This document shows, piece by piece, positions 45,723 to 58,335 of a DNA stretch of 64,000 bases. The position numbers and the translations under genes are program-made. The DNA is from Nemertoderma westbladi (lineage: Eukaryota > Xenacoelomorpha > Nemertodermatida > Nemertodermatidae). The notes beneath the pieces were generated by a model, which was not told where the DNA came from, searched no databases, and was given only the letters and a program-made list of their open reading frames with translations. Location of the stretch: the NCBI GenBank assembly GCA_032718475.1, contig JAUCBJ010003548.1, positions 64,001 to 128,000 on the forward strand, in the 5' to 3' direction. Position 1 is the first letter of the stretch, and each line of letters starts with the position of its first letter.

Positions 45723-48300
45723 CGAGTGGATACAGCGCCTGAACTTCTTTCACAATTTAGTGTTTGGCGGCAAATTTTCAAAAATATAATTTAAGTTCCA
45801 AACGTTGTTTAAATCGTACCACTTCCTTTACGAAATTGTATCAATACAAATTTCCTTCGTGAAAATGAAATCTCCTATTTCGCGATATACATTATGAATA
45901 ATAATGTGGGCCAAATCGGCGTTGTCCATGTCCATCCGTATGTCTGGATCAATGTTTGGACCCTGTCACGGTAGCCGGCTAGATCTTACAGTAAACAGGC
46001 GGCTGGTTACCGAGCGTGTGATACAGTGTGTTAGGTAGTAGAGGTCTGTTTTAACTGGTTCTGTAGGGGACGGATGTTTCTGACCTGGACGTTGGGCAAA
46101 ACTAGTTTCTTGTTTCTGCTTCCATGTATAATATGATATATCAGCCAAAAAATAGTTACCAGTAATAGCAAAAGTCTAAATCCGATGTCATTGCACAAAG
46201 AACTCTGGGTCAATAATGAAACACAGGCAGTAAGGTACAGATAGCCCAATACAAAAACATTAAACTAAAGCGGCCTCTCGGGGTTTGAGCTGCCTGTGTA
46301 CTGAGATATAAATTGTAATTACAGTGATATTACCTAGCAATAGTGTGATCCATTTTTCGCGCCTCCGTAGGCAACAATACAAAAATACGCTGAATACCTA
46401 TAATTGCAATATTACCAACCCCTCTCTGCAAGCTATCACTGTCCAATAAGGGAGCTTCCTATGCAAATACCACCCTTCCCTCTCATTGGAGCTAGCCTAT
46501 ACAAACCTATCCCTTCCTTCTCCTTGTATTAACCCTTACCCAGTCAATAACAGGGAATATTTCTGTATACAATAAACTATATGAGACAGTGACAATGAAC
46601 GTTTATTGGTCAGTCTGTAACGAGTTAATATCAATTATGTTTTACATGTGTTTAACGTAATAATTGCACAAGAAAGACATATTCTGAATAGGTGATAATT
46701 AGGGGTCAACTTCACATTGACCCCAGATACCGGGTTTAAAAGGGCCACTTTTGGATGATTTAAACAGTCAGTAACCACAGGCCTTAGGATCAGCCAGATC
46801 CTTAAGTTCTACCCTTCTCTCTACAACGGTCTACTTGCTCGTATATTTAGAACCGAAATTACCGATAGATAACAGACTATGTAAACGTTACTAGCACAAA
46901 GATATATTCTGATAACCTTCAGCAGTAATGCAGTAGACCACAGCACCAGCACCACAGCACTACATTTAATTTTTCTGTAATTATTTAATATATGACTCCG
47001 TCCGTAATTTAATATATTCTATGTCCTACTTAATAACAATTCAATATTGTATGTCTGTATGTTGCTTGGTAGGTAGGTACCCTAACCCTGTAAATTGTTG
47101 TACATTTTAATTAAAGTAGTGTTTACTCTTATTTTATATATCAATAAACCGCTGAAGACGCCCGCGAGGGTGAAATGGCCATACGGTGAACAACAAAACC
47201 CTTTTTTATTATTTATATCCACGTGGTGAAAGCGAAAGGCCCTCCCCCTTCTGTAATTATGAATACACCACGAAAAGTGTCGTTCCGGTCAATTCAAAAC
47301 CTAAGATTACCGTAGTGCTTGCGCACTTTGCCCTCGGTTAATCCTCTTAGTCGTAGGACAAAAAAGCAGCAAAGCCGTTTGTATCCAATCGGTCCCACCC
47401 CCGTTTGGACCAAGAACCTGGTGTTTTGCAGTTTGCACTATTGGCAAGTTCCCAATAGTGTGAGGCTGCACCAAGTTTAGTCCGACATCATTTTAGACTT
47501 TTTCAGTAACCTTTTTGTGGATTTTTGTTTTTTTTTGTTTAATAACTGTTTAAGATTATATATTGATTTTCTGGGTGGCGAAGTGCCTCAGGCATCGCTC
47601 CCGTAACAAACCCCAATATCTCAGCAACGGCTCGGGCAGATTTGTTGAAATGTTGTATGTATGTAGTAGAGAAAAAGTTTAGGAAGTGTTTGGCGTCCTG
47701 TAAATTTATGGTGTGTCGCTAGGAGCCGCTAAAATATATAACTTCGTCTAGGATTAATAACCTTTGAACCACTGCATCAATTTTAATAAAACTTTCACAG
47801 AATGACCTAAGGAATCACCTACAAAATGGCCTCTTAGACAAGTTCATGCTGTAAAAATTGAAAAACTCAATGTTCTTATGAAAAACCCCCGGTTGCTATT
47901 GTAAATTTTCGTTGCTAAGAACATTAAAGTCAATTCGAATATATTTTTGTCATTTGGTATAAAGTCTCATGTTTCAACTGAAAATGAAAAATAATACAGT
48001 TACAGAATTTTGAGAAAATCCAACTGTCAATTCCCATATTAGGAGTAAAACTCCCGTTTCTATGACGATAAATCATGACTTCGTTAAATAAAATTGGTAT
48101 GGACCCCATATACTATTAATTATCAAAAATTCTTAAATTATTTACCTATAATGCAAATAAAATACTGAAACGATACGGGAACTACATAAATAATAAAATA
48201 TGCCCATTGCTATGGTACCAATATAATAATGACTTGTGATCCTAGTGATCATGAATGTTGACTATGTAACAATGAATATTGATGCATTTGAATTACATAT
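45723..48300. other. non-coding, unresolved
   Basis: An open frame at 46031-46249 (-) has a hydrophobic stretch (FRLLLLLVTIFWLIYHIIHG) but no known domain. ~47570-48300 may be the 5' region of the retrotransposon or another TE (ctcagcaacggctcgggcag then tgtatgtatgtagtagag). Confidence 0.4.
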
Positions 48301-48436
48301 AAAATGTTTGTAATTTTTGAAAACTTTGAGTTGGATCAACGAAATTGTGATGCAATTGCATATTTACTTGAAATAATTGCTGTACTGCAATTACCTGATA
48401 CTGTGATATCTGGCTTTTTAATAACTGTTGTTATGA

Positions 48437-49351
48437 ATGGCGGAGGAATTCATCCGAATTCACAACGAGATTTTATTAATAATACGATCGATTACAGAAA
48501 AAAAGTATGCAAGCAAGGACGTGGAGAGAACTCTTACAGATCATCTAATGTCGATGACCTCACTGTATACGATAGCACTTGGTAAAGTCGGTGAGGCTCG
48601 CAAGGAATCCATCGAGGCAAAAGACAAACTGTTACAACTCAGGATGGATTCGTCCAACACGGTTAATACACCGGAGGTTACCGAGGGGGTGGATACCGCT
48701 ACCGCAGCAACAGGAACTAATGCGAGGATCCGCAAAGCACGGGCGATGACTACCACACCGACGCCACGGTCATCCTCGCCTCCCCCCACTAGCAACGGGA
48801 ACTGGCACACGATGACAAAGCGACGGAGGTACAATCAGGCTGCTCCGGTAGTCGGAAAAAAGACGTAAACTGGCCTAGATGCGGCTCTGTCTCAAATATG
48901 CAAAGAAACTCAACTCGCCCATGTATATGTGGGTCGATTTAAAGAAAGGGTCACACTGGACGATATTAAAAGCTATGTGGGACGGGAGCAGTTACCTTGC
49001 CTTGATGTAACTTCATGCCCTCAATCCACCCTCTATGACAACGACAACCCAACTCGATCATTCCATATAACCTGGAATCAGGGGGATAGAGAAAACGTAA
49101 TGAATCCAGAGAACTGGCCAAATAGCGTTGTTATCCGGAACTATCGATTGAACGATGCTGAGCGCGCTGCACTCAATCTTAGACCGCGTAAGGTGCTGCA
49201 CCAGGGGATAACACAAGGACAAGGGGTAGCGCTTGATGTACCACCAACCGGGTCGGCAACTGTATGGACACCGGGAACTTGTGACAACCCAACCGCGCAA
49301 ACAATACGACTCATCTGCAATGTAAGCGCACATCTCCAACACCCACTTTAA
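48437..49351 (+). pseudogene. retrotransposon ORF1 (two frames)
   Basis: 48437-48868 encodes MAEEFIRIHNEILL, a short helical region, then an S/T/P-rich basic linker ending KRRRYNQAAPVVGKKT. 48929-49351 in another frame holds a more compact domain (VGRFKERVTLDDIKSYVG, WNQGDRENVMNPENWPNSV). Together they look like an ORF1 broken by a frameshift; no gag-type CCHC or RRM was recognised. Confidence 0.55.
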
Positions 49352-50000
49352 GATGTACGGGCTGCTCTAAACCATACCGCTACGCTGGAAGTCTGTTACG
49401 TCACCAGAAACTATGCTCTCGCTTCCAATCTGCCTGCAACATAGGTTTGCTTGCGGAACTACCATTCACAATGGTTGTCAGCACAACGCAATCGGAGAAT
49501 AATGGAAACTCACACCAGTTGAATGTGATACTCTGGAATGTTGAGGGTATTAAATCTACCATGGAAACCACCCTTGATACTACTTTCGAGACCACGGACT
49601 TGCTCTTCCTCAGTGAGACTATGGTAACGGATTTAATGATACCTGGTTTCACCTGCAACAACATACCATGTTCCAAGGGAGACTTAGGCCGCCCTAAAGG
49701 TGGCATATCTGTGGCGTTAAATGCTAGACTCCACACATCCCAAACTGTTGTTTATAAAGTGAAAATTTACTTGCAATTAGCACCAATGAATTGGTGATTG
49801 TTGCTGGATACTTTATACCAGCAACTGATGTTGCTGACATCCTTATAGAACTAATATCTACAATAAACCTGATCCGCCTGAAAAGTAACAACCCAATCCT
49901 ACTTGCTGGGGATTTTAATTGCAGATTGGATAAAAATCACAACCGCGGGGACCTGCTAAGCTGTGGCTTGCTTGGTGCAGGACTAAACTGCCTTTAATGA
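49352..50000 (+). pseudogene. retrotransposon ORF2: zinc finger and AP endonuclease
   Basis: Starts with a C2HC finger (CTGCSKPYRYAGSLLRHQKLC, quoted as 20+1 with C-x2-C-x12-H-x4-C spacing), followed by endonuclease motifs VILWNVEGI, LFLSETMV and, after a frameshift near 49795, LLAGDFNCRLDKN. The later TDHASIN (near 50075) supplies the catalytic histidine. Confidence 0.75.
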
Positions 50001-52200
50001 TCCCGATACACCTTAGTACCACTGCTGGAATGGGGAAAGCTGTATCGACCTTGTGTTTACCGACGCTAAACTAACGGACCACGCATCTATAAATGTGCTA
50101 CAGACAATTAATACAAAACATCAACGAGTTTCTGTCAATCTATCGTTAACAGATTTAATTCCTAACAGAAAACTACGAACTAAACCTATTCAAAGAATCG
50201 ATACTGATAACTTAATTGACCTGCTGAACATGGACGAATTTGAAACTTCACTTGGCTTGGGAATTGATCCAGCCTGTACCTACATCACAACGGCAATCAC
50301 AAACTCTGTAATTGTACCCAGAACTCGGCAATCTAAACCATGGTTTGATTCCAGCTGTCATACTGCCTGCCACAAAATGTGTGAAATGTGTGAAATGCAC
50401 AATTTAACGAGATGAAAGCAAACCCAAATGAACAGAGCCGCGAACAATACAGACTTAGTCAGCGAAAATACAAACAATTAATTAAGGATAAACGAAACAT
50501 CTTTAAATCAAAGGAGGAGCATTTATTTTTGGATTGGTGCGAGAAAGATAAATCTTCGTTTTGGAACATATTAAGGAGCAAGCATAACTCGCAACCAGTC
50601 GCGCAGCAAGTTCCAGAGGAAATCTGGGCCAACCATTTCACTACTTTATTAACAACCGATACCGACACACAGATGCCTAATATACCAGAGAACTCTAGCT
50701 TCCCACTAGACGACCCGATCAATGCAGCGGAAGTCACTGCAGCTGTAAACTCGAATAAACCCCGGAAAGCCGCGGGCCCGGATGGCATCACAAATGACGT
50801 ATTGAAGTCCGGGATTTGCCATCTGCTGCCATATTTACTTATTTTATTCACAACCTGCCTTTCCATGGGGTTATGTCCCATAACATGGCTCACCTCATAT
50901 CTCTAGCCTCTCTGCAGTCGAACTGCACCAGACTGTTATCGTGGCATAGCGCTATTATCCTGCCTCCTAAAGACATACACATCGATTCTCGCAATGCGTT
51001 TATATAAATGGGCTGAGTCGCACAATATTCTACCCCCGGAACAGTTTGGTTTCCGTAAATTGCGATCTACTCTTATGGCTGTGAAAGCAATATACGACTA
51101 CATCCATGACGCTATCCAACTTCCCGGCGGACACGCATATTGCGTGTTTGTCGACTTCCGAAAGGCATTTGACTCTATAAATAAAAAAATGCTTTGTACG
51201 AAACTGTCTGGTCTAGGGGTTAGTAGACGATTTATTGCTAGTCTATGGGCAATTATGGCTATAAATTATGTATGTGTTTGCATCGGTTCAAATACATTAG
51301 ATCCGATAACTCAAACAATTGGGGTTTTCCAGGGGGATAAATTATCCCCTCTATTGTTTATTTTATATGTGGTTGATCTACCACTCGTTATCATCGCTGC
51401 TGGTTGCCTGGCATTTATGTACGCCGACGACCCTAGTCATATGCGGAAAATCCTTACAGGAGGTTCAGACAGCACTGGACAACCTTGAGACCTATTGTAA
51501 AGAAAACGACCTCACCGTAAATATTGCAAAAACGAAAGTTGTAAAGTTTCAACGTGGAGGCCGCCTTTCACGTAATGATAAACTTATGTACGATGGACAT
51601 CCACTGGAATTTGTGAACTCCTTCAACTATTTAGGTGTTGTATTATCAACTAAAAACCACTCAACAGCTCACTACGACCATCTTTATAAAAAAGATATTG
51701 TCAGTTCGATAGGACTCGCATCGAAAATCAACTTCTCTGTAATCTATATGGACAGCGCGAAACGTCTCTGGAGTGCTGTGGTGTACCCGGCAATCACATA
51801 TGGTTGTCTAACATTCACCGACGCCGATGGCATCGCAAGTTTGGATCACATCCGCCGCACCAGAGCTTTCTATTGGAAGGTCTGGTGCGGTGTCAGCAAA
51901 TTTGCTTCATCTTCGGCAATACTAAACGCCGTTGACAACCCACAGATGTGCGACATAAATCTGTCCCGCCTGACAGGAGTCAGACGGCGTGCCGTGGCCC
52001 GGTTGCTAAGCAACGGGTTCCACCACAAACTTTGAGGGACAAATAAATGTTGGCGCCCTACGAGTAAGTGTACCTGCTGGGCGTGTGACCAGCCAGCCAA
52101 CTCCGCCGACCACTACACCTCGTGCCCAGCCATCCCTAGCTGCACCTCCGACCTGCGTTACGCCATGTATTTAATTAATTTTACGCGCGACCTTTTAGAC
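50001..52200 (+). pseudogene. retrotransposon ORF2: reverse transcriptase and C-terminal knuckle
   Basis: Frames 50053-50415, 50412-50906, 50994-51488 and 51319-52035 together give the RT motifs KAAGPDGITNDVLKSG, VFVDFRKAFDSINKKM, GVFQGDKLSPLLF and FMYADD, then a downstream region with FNYLGVVLS. After 52036, another frame shows CTCWACDQPANSADHYTSC, a C-x2-C...H-x4-C knuckle. Catalytic DD is kept but the frame is broken, so it is inactive as written. Confidence 0.88.
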
Positions 52201-52628
52201 TAATAATTTTATTTATATTGGGCATGCCATTTTATTTCCAAATGTTTTGGAACAATATATATCATATTCATATAAAATGTTTCTAACTGGTATTATACTG
52301 TACAAACCACAAAATGTTTCCGGTTGCTATGGTAACAAGAAAAAAGGTGTCGGTAAATAATAAATTGTATTTCCAATAGGTTAGCAACATGTAAGGTAAT
52401 TGACCCTAAATGGATTTCTTTTTACACTAATAGTAAATATATTTAAAGTGATGAAACATTACAGAAGATCATGTCAAGAAACATGGCAACTGCCAATCCA
52501 TTTTTATGACGACACCATTAAAAAGATAGGTGTTATGTAATATATATTTGGAAAAATGATTTTAGCATAACTAGGGAACACATATTTGACAATGGTTTAG
52601 AAAACTATTTATATTTGCAAAAATTCAC
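52201..52628. other. non-coding flank of the retrotransposon
   Basis: AT-rich. It contains ggttgctatggtaacaag, also seen in slightly different form at 47885 and 48210, so it may be part of the same element or a shared repeat. Confidence 0.4.
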
Positions 52629-54085
52629 AGCTATTCTCCATAGTAGGTGATGGGGGCTACAAATACAACTGATCGGTTCAGCTGTTCTCTTGTAGGTGAT
52701 GGGGGCTACAAATACAACTGATCGGTTCAGCTGTTCTCTGGTAGGTGATGGGGACACAAATACAACTGATTAGTTCAGCTGTTCTCCGGTAGGTGATGGG
52801 GACCACAATAATACAACCGATCAGTTCAGCTGTTCTCCGATAGGTGATGGGGGCTACAAATACAACCAATCGGTTCAGTTATTCTACATAGTAGGTGATG
52901 GGGGCCACAATAATACAACCGATCGGTTCAGCTGTTCTCCGGTAGGTGATGGGGGCCACAAATACAACTGATTAGTTCAGCTGTTCTCTGGTAGGTGATG
53001 GGGACACAAATACAACTGATTAGTTCAGCTGTTCTCCGGTAGGTGATGGGGACCACAATAATACAACCGATCAGTTCAGCTGTTCTCCGATAGGTGATGG
53101 GGGCTACAAATACAACCAATCGGTTCAGTTATTCTACATAGTAGGTGATGGGGGCCACAATAATACAACCGATCCGTTCAGCTGTTCTCCGGTAGGTGAT
53201 GGGGGCCACTAATACAACCGATTGGTTCAGCTATTCACCGGTAGGTGATGGGGGCCACTAATACAACCGATCGGTTCAGCTGTTCTCCGGTAGGTGAAGG
53301 GGGTCACAAATACAACTGATTGGTTCAGCTGTTCTCCGATAGGTGATGGGGGCTACAAATACAACCAATCGGTTCAGTTATTCTCCATAGTAGGTGATGG
53401 GGGCTACAAATACAACCGATCAGTTCAGCTGTGCTCCAGTATGTGATGGGGGCCACTAATACAACCGATCGGTTCAGCTGTTCTCCGGTAGGTGATGGGG
53501 GCCACAATAATACAACGGATTGGTTCAGCTATTCCCCGGTAGGTGATGGGGGCCACAAATACAACTGATTGGTTCAGCTGTTCTCCGGTAGGTGATGGGG
53601 GAAACAAATACAACCAATCGGTTCAGTTGTTCTCCATAGTAGGTGATGGGGGCCACAATAATACAACGGATTGGTTCAGCTATTCCCCGGTAGGTGATGG
53701 GGGCCACAAATACAACTGATTGGTTCAGCTATTCTCCGGTAGGTGATGGGGGCCACAAATACAACTGATTAGTTCAGCTGTTCTCCGGTAGGTGATGGGG
53801 GCCACAAAATACAACTGATTAGTTCAGCTGTTCTCCGGTAGGTGATGGGGGCCACAATAATACAACCGATCAGTACAGCTGTTCTCTGGTACGTGATGGG
53901 GGCCACAATAATACAACCGATCAGTACAGCTGTTCTCCGGTAGTTGATGGGGGCCACAAATACAACTGATTGGTTCATCTGTTCTCCGGTAGGTGATGGG
54001 GGCCATAAATACAACTGATTGGTTCAGCTGTTCTCCGGTATGTGATGTGGGCCACAAATACAACCGATTAGTTCAGCTATTCTCA
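52629..54085. repeat. 48-51 bp minisatellite, ~29 copies
   Basis: Unit: ggtaggtgatgggggccaca + aatacaactgatcggttcag + ctgttctcc. Length varies by 2-3 bp (aaatacaac versus aataatacaac). A ~250-bp block at 52680-52890 is repeated at 52935-53140. Confidence 0.95.
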
Positions 54086-54494
54086 CAAAAATATTTTTAC
54101 TAGAGTGTCTTTAACATAGAGTTTACCACACAAGCGTAGTTTTAGCGCTCTAACATCAATATTCTTGAACTTCTTTCCTAAAGGAACTCCTGGACAACAA
54201 CATCAAGTCAAGTTAATAAAGTTAAGTCATTATAACTACAATTAATTTATTGCAAATATTAACCAACACATACTGCTAATAACCATTTAGCATTATATAC
54301 CGGTAACATAAAACAGTTGTGGTTCCAACAGTAAAGTAGGGATTTGGAGATAATTGTAGGTACAGTATCTCTTCTATACATCTCATTCGATACTCAAACT
54401 GCAAAATAAATAATAAAATATTAATAGTACTAGTAATCTTTTATTGTAAAAAAAAAGAGAACTTAAAAAATTGGCACTTTTCACCCAAAGATCC
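54086..54494. other. non-coding spacer between two arrays
   Basis: AT-rich; nothing recognised. Confidence 0.6.
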
Positions 54495-55606
54495 CAGAGT
54501 TGGGAATCATAAGAGAGTGTGTGGAGGCTGGACGTCATCAGAACGTGCGTTGAGGCCGGAGTGGAATTGGGACACATCTGAGAGTGTGTGGAGGCCAGAG
54601 TGGAGTTGGAACTCATAAGAGAGTGTGTGGAGGCCGGAGTGGAGTTGGGAATCATCAGAGAGTGTGTTGAGGCTGGAGTTGACTTGGAAATCATCAGAAC
54701 GTGCGTTGAGAGTGGAATTAGGACACATCTGAGAGTGTGTGGAGGCCAGAGTGGAGTTGGGAATCACCAGAGAGTGTGTGGAGGACGGAGTGGAGTAGGG
54801 ATACATCAGAGAGTCGGTGGAGGCCAGAGTGGAGTTGGGACACATCAGAACGTGCGTGGAGGCCAGAGTGGAGTTGGGAATCATCAGAGAGTGTGTGGAG
54901 GCCAGAGTGGCGTTGGGAATCATAAGAGAGTGTGTGGAGGCCAGAGTGGATTTGAGAATCATCAGAGAGTGTGTGGAGGCCAGAGTGGAGTTGGGAATCA
55001 TCAGAGAGTGTGTGGAGGCCAGAGTGGAGTTGGGAATCATCAGAGAGTGTGTGGAGGCCAGAGTGGCGTTGGGAATCATAAGAGAGTGTGTGGAGGCCAG
55101 AGTGGAGTTGGGAATCATCAGAGAGTGTGTGGAGGCCAGAGTGGCGTTGGGAATCATAAGAGAGTGTGTGGAGGCCAGAGTGGAGTTGGGAATCATCAGA
55201 GAGTGTGTGGAGGCCAGAGTGGCGTTGGGAATCATAAGAGAGTGTGTGGAGGCCAGAGTGGAGTTGGGAATCATCAGAGAGTGTGTGGAGGCCAGAGTGG
55301 AGTTGGGAATCATCAGAGAGTGTGTGGAGGCCAGAGTGGCGTTGGGAATCATAAGAGAGTGTGTGGAGGCCAGAGTGGAGTTGGGAATCATCAGAGAGTG
55401 TGTGGAGGCCAGAGTGGCGTTGGGAATCATAAGAGAGTGTGTGGAGGCCAGAGTGGAGTTGGGAATCATCAGAGAGTGTGTGGAGGCCAGAGTGGCGTTG
55501 GGAATCATAAGAGAGTGTGTGGAGGCCAGAGTGGAGTTGGGTCACATCAGAGAGTGTGTGGAGGCCAGAGTGGAGTTGGGAATCATCAGAATTTGTGTGG
55601 ATGCCA
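54495..55606. repeat. 39-bp minisatellite (second, unrelated), ~28 copies
   Basis: Unit: agagtgtgtggaggccagag + tggagttgggaatcatcag. Alternating variants (tggcgttggg...ataag and tggagttggg...atcag) form a 78-bp dimer across 55000-55520. Open in several frames on both strands because 39 is a multiple of 3. Confidence 0.95.
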
Positions 55607-55994
55607 TTTTTAGCACCCTAGATTTAAGATACATTTGGTTTTAGTGGTATCCAACTTTGTCTAAGGAGCTGAAGAACAGTTAAATTGACCATGTTTTACT
55701 CATTACTTTGAAATACTTATTTTCTTTTTCTTTATTAAATTTCTTAAAAATAATTAATACAATTTCGCACTGGGGTTTTCGAAGTCGGTAAGTTAATTTC
55801 CGATGTTAGTTTCAATATTTTGGTTGAACCTAGTTTGTCCCATAGTTAGTCTAGCTGAAATGTAAAATAAAATATGTGAAACTTTGACATGGGGGGTAGG
55901 GGTTCAAAAAACAATATTTGTAATTAGACATCTTGGTCTTCTACAAACGTCATAACACAACACAAGTATGTAATAACGTAATAATAACATGTAT

Positions 55995-56350
55995 GTGGGG
56001 CGAGCGGCGAAAGTAAGCGAACTTAGCATACAGGTACCACTAACTCAATCGGTGTGTCTGTTGTTCTGTTGTACTGTCGGTCTGTTCTGTTGATCTGTTG
56101 TGTCCAATTTTAAACTTACGTTTAACTAACGTAGTAACTTACGATACTAACGTTAATAACTCAGCAAAATCTCGATAAAATATATCCAAACTTGGTACAT
56201 ATGTAGTCTGGCAAAAGTTTAGAAATTTTCCAAGTTGAATTTGCGTGGGGTCTTCGAGCAGCATCTGTGTAACTGTCTTACAGTTATAATAAATTAATCT
56301 ACCCAAAAATTATTAGGCTTGGCATCAGCATTGGCTGGTTGCTAGGAGAC
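55995..56350 (+). mobile_element. GTGGGGCGAGCC-family element, subfamily 2
   Basis: Left end gtggggcgagcggcgaaagt; interior ctgttgttctgttgtactgt and ccaaacttggtacatatgta; matches the reverse complement of 19700-19996 up to ctacccaaaaattattaggc. Ends in aggagactac. Confidence 0.7.
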
Positions 56351-56379
56351 TACAGGATTACAGTAAGGTACCGGTACTG

Positions 56380-56950
56380 TTAACTGTTACAGTGGTACAG
56401 AGTTACCGGTACCGTCTTCAGGTCGTTGGTCGTTGGCAAGGCCATCTAAACAACTTCTTAATCTAAACAGCTTCCGACAGTCCGATGTATCTGGACCCGA
56501 GCAGCCGAGTGGCATCAAGATGCGATTAACTGAGGAATAAATACTACGGAATGGCTTGCTTGTCAGTAAGATTATATTTACTACACTGGGAATACGGCGG
56601 TCGGTCGGATCGTAATGCGGGCCACTGCCAAGTTCCTCATGCCTCACTCAGGCCACCCACCTTGGAGTGCGGTGGGAAGAGTCCCACTTACGTCGAAGAC
56701 TGGACGAATCGACGGGGATTGCGATTTGTGTTTAGCGGCGGCCCGGACAACCAGATCCTGGGATCGCCTGGGGGAAATTGATGAAAGTCGGGCAGACGTG
56801 TATCGCACCGGATTACGTTCTCTGCCACGCGAAAGTGTGAGGCGAATTCGTTTTAGAATTGGGTCGGAAGCTGCGGGAATTCTACTGTTCTACGGGAATA
56901 AACCGCAGCTGTCCGGTGACTACGGACGGATACTGGGATGAGCAGGTATT
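56380..56950. other. GC-rich island, possible exon of an unrecognised gene
   Basis: Distinctly higher GC and CpG than its surroundings. A + frame of 108 codons (56615-56941) has no known domain. A consensus-like donor AGCAG/GTATTT lies at 56945-56946. I do not recognise a product. Confidence 0.3.
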
Positions 56951-56984
56951 TCGATCGAATTTCTCGTATTCTCGATTTTCTCGA

Positions 56985-57110
56985 ATTCTCGATATTTCCT
57001 ATAAACCACATGGCTTCGCATATTGAACGTGTGATTGGAAATAAGTTTGTGCTACCCTTCCGCCCCTTGGGTGGTAGATGTCGCGGTTATGTATTGGTTG
57101 GTTTCACGAA
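56985..57110 (-). repeat. dispersed repeat shared with 23.55-23.65 kb
   Basis: Reverse complement of that segment: ccacatggcttcgcatattg, aacgtgtgattggaaataag, ggtggtagatgtcgcggtta. Confidence 0.75.
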
Positions 57111-57609
57111 CTAAAACATACTTATTCGAATGAATTTAACAACGGAAACACGCCATACGTATACAATATAATACGCAACCTAATAAACATTAAATACTAA
57201 TTGCTGCATACGAAGTGCAAAGTGGCGCAATGTTAATAATGGGAACAGTTCATATGAATAAATAATTGGTGTATTTTATGAAATAAAGTAACATTTTGAT
57301 AGACCAACACGTACTTTCCTACTAAAAAGGTGCATTGGAAACAACTGTTATATCTATGGATATTGGTTTAGGTGAACTAGAAATGTATAGGAAAAATTGT
57401 TCTAATAGTCTGTAGCTGTAGCTGCTAAAATATTTGGCAATACATGACTAATAAAATTTATATTTCAGTGATTTTATATGTAACCGTTATATGTAACCTG
57501 GCTTTAGTGAAAACCTTTTATTATTCACATGGGAGAAAACAGCAAAGTGAAATATAACAGCAGAAAATCTGGTATACTTAAAAGGTATAGTTTTCTCCTG
57601 TCTAAGTGC

Positions 57610-57800
57610 GGTCCCCCAGAGGATCTATATACTCCCCATAGGAAATATTTAGCTACCATTTAAAGATGTAAGACAGATATGCGCCCTGGCTAAGACCCTT
57701 TATAGCATTCGTGCCGAAACCAAATTGCCCTGGCCCCCATGCTGGGATCGAACCCTCGACTTCCGGAGACGGATATATGTGAATTCAATGCAACCACCAA
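57610..57800 (-). mobile_element. tRNA-derived SINE
   Basis: Third copy of the 15323 family. B box gggatcgaacc (- strand GGTTCGATCCC) is intact; the A-box side reads caaccaccaagatgg. It extends further (gtgcggtcccccagagg, tttagctaccattta), as does the 14945 copy. Confidence 0.65.
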
Positions 57801-57962
57801 GATGGGACTTCGCATGGGCCAGTTGAATAAACCAAATTGATGTAAACAAGTAATGCACATATATATTAATTTATAAATTAAAGTTTTTATATTAATTAAT
57901 TATTAATAATTCCACAAAGTCAATTAAGGCTTTAAGGGAAGGTAAGGTAAATATTGTACATA

Positions 57963-57999
57963 CTAGCTGCAGGCCGCCCTTCGGGCCGCCTACAACTAG
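57963..57999. repeat. GC-rich hairpin
   Basis: ctagctgcaggccgcccttc and gggccgcctacaactag form an imperfect stem, like 6250-6285. Confidence 0.6.
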
Positions 58000-58097
58000 T
58001 AGCATGTGATCACACTAAAAACAATAAGTGACATTTACTATTTGGAATTTATGTCATTTTACATTTAATTATACAGAAACTAATTTAATTTGTGCAG

Positions 58098-58335
58098 TTT
58101 CTATCACTTATAATATATATATAATCATTTCGTAATGTTACAATTTTGGAATAAAACTACATACATACTTGTTGCAAAGTACTTTACAGTGTTCTGATCC
58201 TCGTGGCTTTATTTTCATTCACTCACTAACGTTCGTTCGTGTAACAAAGCCACTCGTATCATCACACTGTAAAGTGCTACTTTGCACACAATGATGTAAA
58301 TAGTTATTATTCCAAAATTGTAACATTACTCAACG
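58098..58335. mobile_element. hairpin MITE, copy 1
   Basis: The arms include taatgttacaattttggaat, aaagta-ctttacagtgt and tcctcgtggcttt with their reverse complements. The 5' flank gtttctatcacttata is also shared with copy 2. Confidence 0.8.

Larger units (their letters stand above)
48437..52200 (+). mobile_element. decayed non-LTR retrotransposon with ORF1 and APE endonuclease/RT ORF2
   Basis: One element in consistent order: ORF1-like reading, C2HC finger, AP endonuclease, reverse transcriptase, C-terminal Cys/His knuckle. At least five frameshifts or stops break it. The 5' limit is not visible, and no clear poly-A or target duplication was recognised at the right end. Confidence 0.9.

Noticed and set aside
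43844-45781. DAGHWDTDVKVYL repeat protein
   Set aside because: 40-bp units break the frame repeatedly, and a retroelement interrupts the array.
46031-46249. Small membrane protein on the - strand
   Set aside because: One hydrophobic stretch only; no homology recognised, weak start, and an overlapping open frame of similar length in another register.
48304-48585. Separate small gene upstream of the retrotransposon ORF1
   Set aside because: Overlaps ORF1 in another frame and has no recognisable domain.
54507-55613. Long repeat ORFs on both strands (about 330-340 codons) as surface proteins
   Set aside because: Open frames in several registers of both strands follow from a 39-bp period; none has a unique domain.
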